From contig DXXM01000023.1 in assembly GCA_019416285.1 (NCBI GenBank), positions 1-50,556 of the forward strand: a stretch of DNA of 50,556 nt, written 5' to 3'. The DNA is from Bacteroidales bacterium (GTDB lineage: Bacteria; Bacteroidota; Bacteroidia; Bacteroidales; Muribaculaceae). The number at the start of each line of letters is the position of its first letter. Within the stretch, counting starts at the first letter, position 1. The notes beneath the pieces were generated by a model. That model saw nothing but the letters and a program-made list of their open reading frames with translations. It was not told where the DNA came from and did not search any database. The position numbers and the translations under genes were made by a program. Shown piece by piece: positions 1-5,390 of this stretch.

Positions 1-20
1 CTCAATTCTATCACTATATC

Positions 21-52
21 TTTCCGCATTTCACTTTTTTGTAGTAACTTTG
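21..52 (+). promoter_or_regulatory. Bacteroidetes-type promoter of the SMR exporter gene
   Basis: A perfect -7 box TAACTTTG lies at 45-52 and a weak -33-like TTTC at 21-24, with 20 bases between them. Transcription would start near 58-60, leaving a leader of about 185 bases before the exporter start codon. Confidence 0.55.
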
Positions 53-59
53 CAGCATA

Positions 60-247
60 AAACAGAAGGAGACGCCGAGAATTTTGATGAAAACGGCCTG
101 ACGAGCGGAGTGTTGACGCAAGGATTATGCCGCACGGAGGGTCGGGACGGGAAATGACCGATTATAAATTGCTTGCAGCCCTCGAAACCGTAATAATCAA
201 ATCATGAACGGTCTGAACGAGCCGCTCATGGCCTGAATTAATCAATC
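60..247 (+). promoter_or_regulatory. Long structured leader of the SMR exporter, candidate riboswitch
   Basis: The leader can form two mutually exclusive stems. GAGGG at 137-141 can pair with CCCTC at 179-183. CTCG at 181-184 plus ACCGT at 187-191 can instead pair with ACGGT at 208-212 plus CGAG at 218-221. The two pairings share bases 181-183. A further hairpin GCC/GGC lies at about 221-232, just before the start codon. Such an arrangement is typical of a ligand-controlled expression platform. I could not match it to the guanidine-I, -II or -III consensus; a short ACGGAGGG at 134-141 recalls guanidine-I, but the other conserved blocks are absent. Confidence 0.4.
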
Positions 248-568
248 ATGAACTGGATAATTCTTATTGTCGCGGGACTGATGGAGGTTGCATTTACTTT
301 CTGTCTCGGCAAGACAAAGACCACCGCGGGAGCGGAACAGTATTGGTGGTGGGGCGGATTTCTCATCGCCCTCACCCTGAGTATGTATCTCATGGCCAGA
401 GCCGCCAGGACAATACCGATAGGCACGGTCTATCCCGTGTGGACCGGCATTGGAGCTGTCGGCGCGGTGCTCGTCGGGATATTCTTTTTCAACGAACCGA
501 CGAATTTCTGGCGGATATTCTTTATCACCACACTGATTATCTCGATAGTAGGGCTGAAAATGGTATAA
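248..568 (+). CDS. SMR family exporter, Gdx/SugE (guanidinium) subtype
   Basis: A 106-residue protein with four predicted membrane helices, the normal SMR length. The essential membrane glutamate is at residue 13 (GLMEV) in helix 1. The motif PIGTVYPVWTGIGAVGAV at about residues 57-74 is close to the guanidinium exporters (Gdx, formerly SugE) rather than the EmrE-type multidrug branch. Members act as antiparallel dimers in the inner membrane, exchanging protons for substrate. The gene stands alone behind a promoter and a long structured leader, and a Nim-like detoxification gene follows. Substrate assignment is by subfamily motif only; a drug-exporting role is not excluded. Confidence 0.85.
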   Translation: MNWIILIVAGLMEVAFTFCLGKTKTTAGAEQYWWWGGFLIALTLSMYLMARAARTIPIGTVYPVWTGIGAVGAVLVGIFFFNEPTNFWRIFFITTLIISIVGLKMV

Positions 569-574
569 TTATGT

Positions 575-774
575 TAAGTAACTCTTAAAAATTAAACGCA
601 ATATGTTTTTTACAAAAGCAACTCCGAAATGCTTTTATACTTTCTGCGGTTTTATTCCGGTAAAAATCAAACTGTTCATCGGTCGTTTATAACTATAAAC
701 TCCCTCTTCACACTTCGATTTTTCCTCGAAATAAATCCCGCATCAAGTATAAATTAATTTTTAAGAGTTACTTA
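575..774. repeat. 200-bp segment bounded by a perfect 21-bp inverted repeat
   Basis: Bases 575-595 (starting TAAGTAACTC) are the exact reverse complement of 754-774. The right arm ends on the A of the start codon at 774. The 158-base interior holds smaller hairpins: AAAAGCA/TGCTTTT near 618-636, GTTTATA/TATAAAC near 685-701, and TTCGA/TCGAA near 715-731. No clean promoter is seen inside in either direction. It could be a small mobile element, an invertible segment or an RNA structure that hides the start codon. No gene is seen between 569 and 773. Confidence 0.75.
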
Positions 775-1271
775 TGAAAAGAGAAATGCGACGTTTCAGA
801 CAACTTCTTCCTCAGGAAGATGCCAAGCGGATATTACATGACCAGACCAACGGAGTGCTTTCACTCGTCGACAGTGACGGGAAGCCCTATGGCGTACCAC
901 TGAGTTTCGCTTACGACGGCAAAAATGCAATCTATTTACACAGCGCGACAAAAGGCCGGAAGGTTGATTGTATCGGTGACGGATGTTATTGCTCTTTCTG
1001 TGTGGTTGGGCGTGATGAAATCATCGCTGAAAAATTCACAAGTTTCTTTCAGAGCGTGATAGTCGGCGGTCATATCAGAATTGTCACGGACACAGATGAA
1101 ATAATGAAGGGCTTGCTTCTGCTGTGCGAAAAGTATTCTCCCGGCATTGACAGCAGGGGTGAAATCGCGCGCTGTCTGAGCCATGTACTCATCCTGCGTC
1201 TCGATATTGAAGAAATGACAGGTAAGGAAGCTATTGAACTGGTCAGGAAGCGGGACAGCGAGAAGGCTTAG
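774..1271 (+). CDS. Nim-like pyridoxamine 5'-phosphate oxidase family flavoprotein
   Basis: A 165-residue soluble protein of the FMN-binding split-barrel family, resembling the 5-nitroimidazole resistance (Nim) proteins of Bacteroidetes in length and pattern. The N-terminus MRRFRQLLPQEDAKRIL, then the segment NGVLSLVDSDGKPYGVPLSF and IYLHSATKGRKVD (about residues 60-75), match the usual flavin-binding layout with a conserved His. Chromosomal homologues are common and do not by themselves mean drug resistance. The start at 774 sits inside the right arm of a 21-bp inverted repeat; a second ATG at 786 is possible. Function beyond a probable flavin-dependent reductase is not shown. Confidence 0.8.
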   Translation: MKREMRRFRQLLPQEDAKRILHDQTNGVLSLVDSDGKPYGVPLSFAYDGKNAIYLHSATKGRKVDCIGDGCYCSFCVVGRDEIIAEKFTSFFQSVIVGGHIRIVTDTDEIMKGLLLLCEKYSPGIDSRGEIARCLSHVLILRLDIEEMTGKEAIELVRKRDSEKA

Positions 1272-1282
1272 AGATTGTCTTT

Positions 1283-1319
1283 GAGGGGTTTAATAACATT
1301 ACATTAGTTAAACGCCCTC
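1283..1319. repeat. Palindromic element of the GAGGGTGTTTAA family
   Basis: GAGGGG-TTTAA at 1283-1293 pairs with TTAAA-CG-CCCTC at 1308-1319, with one bulged base. It lies between convergent genes and overlaps the stop codon of the DUF4405 gene. It resembles elements at 16428-16462 and 50502-50537. It may work as a two-way terminator. Confidence 0.6.
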
Positions 1320-1726
1320 TTAAACAGGAAGCGGTGGCGGCGGACAGTGTGCCACAGGGCCAGGGCTATGAAAAGAAAGCCGAATTTGCCGTGGACGGCG
1401 CCGATTTTCGAATGTTCGGGCGAGGCAATCCACCCGGCGGTGGCGATGATGGCGGTGAGGAGCGTCAGCAGACCGATGGCAATAAGCCATTTGGTATTGG
1501 CTGACCTCTGCCGCCACAATAGCCGCAGCCATTTACGCCAATGATAATGGAGCTGAAGGTGCCAGCCGATTAGCACGAAAAATACCGCGCCGACAACGAT
1601 GTGAAATATGACCCAGGCGGGAATTGCGCCCGAGATGATTTCGAGCTGTATGCTCGAAGCAAGCATAACGAGTGTGAGGGCTACAAGCGTCCATGCGCAG
1701 AGGCGGAGTTTCAGCGATTTCCTCAT
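1304..1726 (-). CDS. DUF4405-like four-helix membrane protein
   Basis: A 140-residue protein with four hydrophobic segments (about residues 10-28, 40-58, 78-98 and 112-128). Histidines lie at the ends of the helices (FHIVVGAVFF, GWHLQLHYHW, HGKFGF, LWHTVRRHR). This spacing recalls cytochrome b-like membrane proteins that bind haem. Its start overlaps the end of the upstream ferredoxin gene by four bases (ATGA), so the two are translationally coupled. They may form a small electron-transfer unit with the iron-sulfur protein cytoplasmic. Haem binding is inferred from the histidines only. Confidence 0.65.
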   Translation of the reverse strand: MRKSLKLRLCAWTLVALTLVMLASSIQLEIISGAIPAWVIFHIVVGAVFFVLIGWHLQLHYHWRKWLRLLWRQRSANTKWLIAIGLLTLLTAIIATAGWIASPEHSKIGAVHGKFGFLFIALALWHTVRRHRFLFKRAFN

Positions 1727-1950
1727 ACGGCCCTCCGGTTAAGCACAAACAACTCCTGAGGACAAGCCTCGACGCATTTCACGCAGCCCACGCAGGCATC
1801 CGGATTCACGACTTTGACATGACGGTGCCATAGAAACTGAACTTTGCCGAACACGTTTTTCGGACAGGCGTCTACGCATTTCCAGCAGGCGATACATCCG
1901 CGACGGCCTGATGGCAGAATGAATTTAGGTAATTTGTTTTTTCTTCCCAT
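1723..1950 (-). CDS. Small 2[4Fe-4S] ferredoxin-type protein
   Basis: A 75-residue protein with two full cluster motifs, CIACWKCVDACP at about residues 19-30 and CVGCVKCVEACP at about residues 54-65, both CxxCxxCxxxCP. It should carry two [4Fe-4S] clusters and transfer electrons. The basic stretch between the motifs (LWHRHVKV) is unusual for a free ferredoxin and may bind the membrane partner. It is the first gene of a two-gene operon, and a -7 box 14 bases upstream implies a nearly leaderless message. Redox partners beyond the DUF4405 protein are unknown. Confidence 0.8.
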   Translation of the reverse strand: MGRKNKLPKFILPSGRRGCIACWKCVDACPKNVFGKVQFLWHRHVKVVNPDACVGCVKCVEACPQELFVLNRRAV

Positions 1951-1963
1951 TGCTTTTTTTATG

Positions 1964-1971
1964 CAAAATTA
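1964..1971 (-). promoter_or_regulatory. -7 box of the ferredoxin/DUF4405 operon
   Basis: The minus strand reads TAATTTTG, a perfect TAnnTTTG match, 14 bases upstream of the start codon. No good -33 element is seen at the expected distance. Confidence 0.5.
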
Positions 1972-2019
1972 CAGCCTGTCAAAGCAATGCGAAATAGCAG
2001 CAACGAGGGGAAGATAGGA

Positions 2020-2850
2020 CTAAACGAGGTTTTTGCGGAAATCGGAGGGCGTCATGCCGGTTTCCTTTCGGAAAAGACGGGCGAAATAGGAATAGTCATC
2101 ATAGCCGAGCGTGGCGGCAATCTCCTGAACGGACCGGGAGGTGTGGGCAAGCAGACGCTTGGCGCCGAGGACAATCCTCGACCTGATGAAAGCACTCACG
2201 CTCATGCCGGTGACAGCCTTGACAGCCTCGTTGAGATACACGCCGGAGATGTTGAGCATCGAGGCATAGGCAGCCGGGCGCTTCTCGGCGGCGAGGTTCG
2301 TTTCGAGGAGCGATTTGAAGCGCAGGGTCAAGGCAGTGTATCTGTCGCCCGCGCTGCTCTCCACCGGACTGACCGCTCCGCAGAAGAGACTGACGATTGC
2401 CGCGACGACCGACCGCGAGAATAGCGCATCGGCACTGCGGCGGCGCAGCATCTCAAAAAGCGCCGAGAGGTCGGCGAGAGTATCGCCGTCGAATTTCAGC
2501 GGCGTGTTGGCAAGCGAATACCTCTCAAGCAGCTGCCGGGAACTTTCCGGAACATGTTCGGACGACAGGAAGAGGCTCCACGCCTCGGGAATAGTCCCGC
2601 CGAGCTTCGGGAAATGGACCTGACCGGGCACGAGCACAATTCCCTCCCCGCCGCGGAGTGTCAGGTCACGGAAATCCACAGCGGCACGCGCCTCCCCGTC
2701 CGTGAGAAGGGTAAACATATAATAGTCGTCGCGGTGAGGGATAATTGCCTCACCACCACGTTCCCAGTCGGAAGTATGCTTGAGAAATATGCCGCTTGAG
2801 CTGCGGTTCGAGAGCCGGTTGAGCGGCAGGGCCTTTGATTTACGTGACAT
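2020..2850 (-). CDS. AraC family transcriptional regulator
   Basis: A 276-residue protein with an N-terminal cupin-like sensing domain (about residues 25-160; note GEGIVLVPGQVHFPKLGG) and a C-terminal AraC helix-turn-helix domain (about 175-275). The second helix-turn-helix shows the family signature: SRSVQEIAATLGYDDYSYFA followed by RLFRKETGMTPSDFR. Such proteins bind DNA as dimers and respond to a small molecule, often a sugar. It lies downstream of gapA on the same strand with a terminator between them, so it is probably expressed separately. Its target genes and ligand cannot be read from the sequence. Confidence 0.88.
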   Translation of the reverse strand: MSRKSKALPLNRLSNRSSSGIFLKHTSDWERGGEAIIPHRDDYYMFTLLTDGEARAAVDFRDLTLRGGEGIVLVPGQVHFPKLGGTIPEAWSLFLSSEHVPESSRQLLERYSLANTPLKFDGDTLADLSALFEMLRRRSADALFSRSVVAAIVSLFCGAVSPVESSAGDRYTALTLRFKSLLETNLAAEKRPAAYASMLNISGVYLNEAVKAVTGMSVSAFIRSRIVLGAKRLLAHTSRSVQEIAATLGYDDYSYFARLFRKETGMTPSDFRKNLV

Positions 2851-2888
2851 CTCCGGAGATGTTTAAGAGGGGATGTAATACCGTCGGT

Positions 2889-2929
2889 AAATTACGAAAA
2901 TAGGCTGCGCCCGAGGGGGTGCAGCCTAT
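2889..2929 (-). terminator. Terminator of gapA
   Basis: ATAGGCTGC at 2900-2908 and GCAGCCTAT at 2921-2929 form a 9-bp perfect stem. On the minus strand the stem is followed by TTTCGTAATTT. It sits 30 bases after the gapA stop codon. Confidence 0.65.
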
Positions 2930-2958
2930 CCTTATGTTTGAAGTGTTGGATTCGGGGA

Positions 2959-3969
2959 TTAGCCGTTCACTTTCTTCATGTGGGCGATGAGGTCGAGAAC
3001 CTTGTTAGAGTAGCCGATCTCATTGTCGTACCAGCTGATAACCTTAACGAAGGTCGGAGTGAGCTGGATACCAGCCTTAGCGTCGAAGATAGAAGTGAGG
3101 GGGCAGCCGAGGAAGTCGCTTGAAACGACTGCGTCCTCAGTGTAGCCGAGAATACCCTTGAGTTCGCCTTCAGAAGCTTCCTTCATTGCAGCGCAGATTT
3201 CCTCGTAGGTAGTGGGCTTGGCGAGGTTAACGGTGAGGTCAACAACAGATACGTCGAGAGTGGGGACACGCATTGACATACCGGTGAGTTTGCCGTTGAG
3301 CTCGGGGATAACTTTACCTACAGCCTTAGCAGCACCAGTAGAAGAGGGGATGATGTTGCCGGAAGCGGCACGGCCACCACGCCAGTCCTTCATAGAGGGA
3401 CCGTCGACAGTCTTCTGAGTAGCGGTAGTAGAGTGAACAGTAGTCATGAGGCCTTCAACAACGCCGAACTTGTCGTTGAGCACCTTGGTGATAGGAGCAA
3501 GACAGTTGGTGGTGCAGGAAGCGTTGGAAACGAACTGAGTACCCTTAACGTAGCTGTCCTGGTTAACGCCGCAAACGAACATGGGGGTGTCGTCCTTAGA
3601 GGGAGCAGACATAACCACGTACTTAGCGCCGGCGTCGATATGGGCCTGAGCCTTCTCTTTGGTAAGGAAGAGACCGGTAGACTCAACAACGTATTCAGCA
3701 CCTACAGCACCCCAGCCGATTTCAGCGGGATTCTTGCATGCGGTAACGCGGATGGGCTTGCCATTGACGATAAGGAGGCTCTTCTCAACGTCGCAGTCTA
3801 CAGTACCGTCGAAACGGCCGTGCATTGTGTCGTACTTGAGCATGTAAGCCATGTAGTCAACGGGGAGAAGGTCGTTGATAGCAACTACCTCGATGTCATC
3901 GCGCTTGGTTGAAGCACGGAATACGAACCGACCGATACGGCCAAATCCATTAATACCTATTTTTGTCAT
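2959..3969 (-). CDS. gapA: Glyceraldehyde-3-phosphate dehydrogenase
   Basis: A 336-residue enzyme of normal length that converts glyceraldehyde 3-phosphate, NAD and phosphate to 1,3-bisphosphoglycerate in glycolysis. The NAD-binding start INGFGRIGRFVFR (residues 6-18) and the catalytic motif SNASCTTNC with Cys152 are intact, as is the C-terminal WYDNEIGYS. The gene is monocistronic, with its own promoter about 130 bases upstream, a GC-rich hairpin in the leader and a terminator behind. Codon use looks strongly biased, as expected for an abundant glycolytic enzyme. Confidence 0.97.
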   Translation of the reverse strand: MTKIGINGFGRIGRFVFRASTKRDDIEVVAINDLLPVDYMAYMLKYDTMHGRFDGTVDCDVEKSLLIVNGKPIRVTACKNPAEIGWGAVGAEYVVESTGLFLTKEKAQAHIDAGAKYVVMSAPSKDDTPMFVCGVNQDSYVKGTQFVSNASCTTNCLAPITKVLNDKFGVVEGLMTTVHSTTATQKTVDGPSMKDWRGGRAASGNIIPSSTGAAKAVGKVIPELNGKLTGMSMRVPTLDVSVVDLTVNLAKPTTYEEICAAMKEASEGELKGILGYTEDAVVSSDFLGCPLTSIFDAKAGIQLTPTFVKVISWYDNEIGYSNKVLDLIAHMKKVNG

Positions 3970-4029
3970 AATTCTTATAAAAAAATTGGGTTGTTAAATC
4001 TAAAATTCCTATTGAAAATATTTGAAACT

Positions 4030-4065
4030 GTGAGGGAGGGGTCCGCGGCCTCAGCCGCGACTCAC
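4030..4065 (-). promoter_or_regulatory. Hairpin in the gapA leader
   Basis: CGCGGC at 4044-4049 pairs with GCCGCG at 4054-4059 around a 4-base loop, and outer GTGAG (4030-4034) can pair with CTCAC (4061-4065). It lies in the predicted 5' untranslated region of gapA, about 60 bases before the start codon. It may stabilise the message or attenuate it. Confidence 0.45.
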
Positions 4066-4098
4066 GCGCCACTGCTGACGCCCTCTCCAAAACCGCTA

Positions 4099-4127
4099 CA
4101 AAGTTAGCAATTTTTTTTGGATTCCAA
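4099..4127 (-). promoter_or_regulatory. gapA promoter
   Basis: The minus strand carries a perfect -7 box TAACTTTG at 4099-4106 with a TTGG about 17 bases further upstream as a partial -33. Transcription would start near 4091, giving a leader of about 120 bases. Confidence 0.6.
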
Positions 4128-4224
4128 GGGCTATGCCGGCAAATAAAATTAGCGTTTTTAGCTTGATTTAGTATAAAAAAGATAAATAAAGCGGGAAAAG
4201 GATGGTAATAAGCTATTTTTTACC

Positions 4225-4232
4225 TATTTTTG
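4225..4232 (+). promoter_or_regulatory. Possible mscL promoter -7 box
   Basis: TATTTTTG at 4225-4232 is a perfect TAnnTTTG match, but no clear -33 box precedes it. If used, the mscL leader would be about 260 bases long and would contain the whole palindromic element at 4269-4432. Confidence 0.4.
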
Positions 4233-4268
4233 CGACATATAAACAAATTTCCCGGCTCGATGGTTTAA

Positions 4269-4432
4269 AGAGAGTATTTGAATTTAACTTTACGAAATCT
4301 TTCGAGACCTTTCCGGACTGTTTCGAGCTTTCACTCAGTCATTATGGCGCCCCATAATTCCTTCATTCAATCTCAAAACATTCTCGGAAATCCTCTCTAA
4401 ATCTTAACATAAGCCAAATTCAAACACTCTCT
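4269..4432. repeat. 164-bp MITE-like imperfect palindrome
   Basis: The 17-base ends (4269-4285 and 4416-4432) are inverted repeats with one mismatch. Similarity between the two arms continues inward (TTTCCG at about 4311 against CGGAAA at about 4386) to a central perfect stem ATTATGG/CCATAAT around a 4-base loop near 4342-4359. No coding frame is present. The ends start AGAGAGTRTTTGAATTT, which resembles the shorter AGAGGGTGTTTAA palindromes elsewhere in the window. The rest of the 3970-4502 interval holds the two promoters, the gapA leader and a 7-bp palindrome ACGGAAT/ATTCCGT at 4440-4456. Confidence 0.65.
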
Positions 4433-4502
4433 AAGTAAAACGGAATAAAATTCCGTGTGCGCAACTACCTCACGTCAAACTAACAAATCAAAAAATATCA
4501 TT

Positions 4503-4943
4503 ATGTCATTTATCAAGGAATTCAAGGAATTCGCCATGCGCGGCAATGTCATCGACATGGCCGTCGGCGTAGTCATCGGCGCCGCTTTCGGCAAAATCAT
4601 CTCATCGCTTGTCGACGACATCATCATGCCGCTCGTGGGAGTGGCCACCGGAGGCATGAATTTCACCGACTACAAGTGGGTGATACAGCAGGCTGTGGTG
4701 GACGGCGCCACCAAGGAAGTGCTCAAACCGGAAGTGACCCTCAACTGGGGCACATGGATTCAGACGGTGGTTGACTTCATCATTGTGGCCTTCTGTATAT
4801 TCGTGGCAATCAAGGCCATCAATCAGCTCAAGCGCAAGAAAGAGGAAGAGCCCGCACCTGCCGCCGCACCCGAGCCTACCAAGGAGGAAGTGCTCCTCAC
4901 CGAAATCCGCGACATTCTCAAGCAGGACGCCGCTAAAAAATAA
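4503..4943 (+). CDS. mscL: Large-conductance mechanosensitive channel MscL
   Basis: A 146-residue inner-membrane channel that opens on hypo-osmotic shock. The start at 4503 gives MSFIKEFKEFAMRGNVIDMAVGV, the typical amphipathic N-terminal helix and pore-lining helix 1 with GVVIGAAFGKI. A periplasmic loop (about residues 50-80) is followed by helix 2 (about 82-103) and the charged cytoplasmic bundle ending in LLTEIRDILKQ. Upstream in-frame codons exist from 4455 but encode no MscL-like sequence. A Pro/Ala-rich linker (residues 115-127) precedes the C-terminal bundle. A terminator follows. Confidence 0.95.
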   Translation: MSFIKEFKEFAMRGNVIDMAVGVVIGAAFGKIISSLVDDIIMPLVGVATGGMNFTDYKWVIQQAVVDGATKEVLKPEVTLNWGTWIQTVVDFIIVAFCIFVAIKAINQLKRKKEEEPAPAAAPEPTKEEVLLTEIRDILKQDAAKK

Positions 4944-4969
4944 GCCATCATTCCCCCTACCCCATCACA

Positions 4970-4996
4970 CCCCGGCCCGTTTCCGGACCGGGGTTT
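4970..4996 (+). terminator. Terminator of mscL
   Basis: CCCCGG at 4970-4975 pairs with CCGGGG at 4988-4993, with an inner CCG/CGG stem around TTTC, followed by TTT. It lies 27 bases after the mscL stop. Confidence 0.6.
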
Positions 4997-5030
4997 CATA
5001 TCTGATACCAAATATATAGCAACTATTCCC

Positions 5031-5390
5031 ATGAAAACTATCCGCTTACTTTTAGGCGCAGGTCTGATAGGTACCGCACTCGGCGCCGGTGCGGAATCAA
5101 AAGTGACAACCGTCATCGACGGGACCGAAATCAACAAGGAACTTACACGACTCACATTCGAGGGCGACGCTGTCACGCTGACGTTCAGCGACAACAGCAC
5201 CCGGCAAGCCGACATGAAATTCGTGGCAGTCAGAATAGAGCACCCCACATCGGCCATCTCCACTGTCATGTCCGACCCGGCCAAACCCTCCGGTATCTAT
5301 AATCTCAAAGGGCAGTATCTCGGCGCGAGCCCCGAAGGGCTCCGGGCAGGTTTCTATATTGTCAACGGTCAGAAAGTCTACGTCAAATGA
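5031..5390 (+). CDS. Small secreted protein with a C-terminal sorting-like tail, coupled to the pectate lyase
   Basis: A 119-residue protein with an N-terminal signal peptide (about residues 1-21). It continues with a beta-rich segment TRLTFEGDAVTLTFSDNSTR and ends with a tail patterned SGIYNLKGQYLG, then LRAGFYIVNGQKVYVK. The tail looks like the C-terminal sorting/anchoring domains of Bacteroidales secreted proteins (GIYNLxGQ...GxYIVNGxK). Here it stands as its own gene, and its stop overlaps the start of the pectate lyase gene by four bases (ATGA). The same arrangement recurs at 30072-30629. Its role is unknown; it could help export or surface placement of the downstream enzyme. Confidence 0.6.
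   Translation: MKTIRLLLGAGLIGTALGAGAESKVTTVIDGTEINKELTRLTFEGDAVTLTFSDNSTRQADMKFVAVRIEHPTSAISTVMSDPAKPSGIYNLKGQYLGASPEGLRAGFYIVNGQKVYVK

Noticed and set aside
134..150. ACGGAGGG near the SMR gene as proof of a guanidine-I riboswitch
   Set aside because: Only this short block agrees; the CTAGGG, GGTCCGAGAG and GCCCGGGAGA-type blocks of the consensus are missing.
774..1271. Nim-like gene as a nitroimidazole resistance determinant
   Set aside because: Chromosomal homologues are common and sequence resemblance alone does not show resistance; no activating insertion sequence lies upstream.
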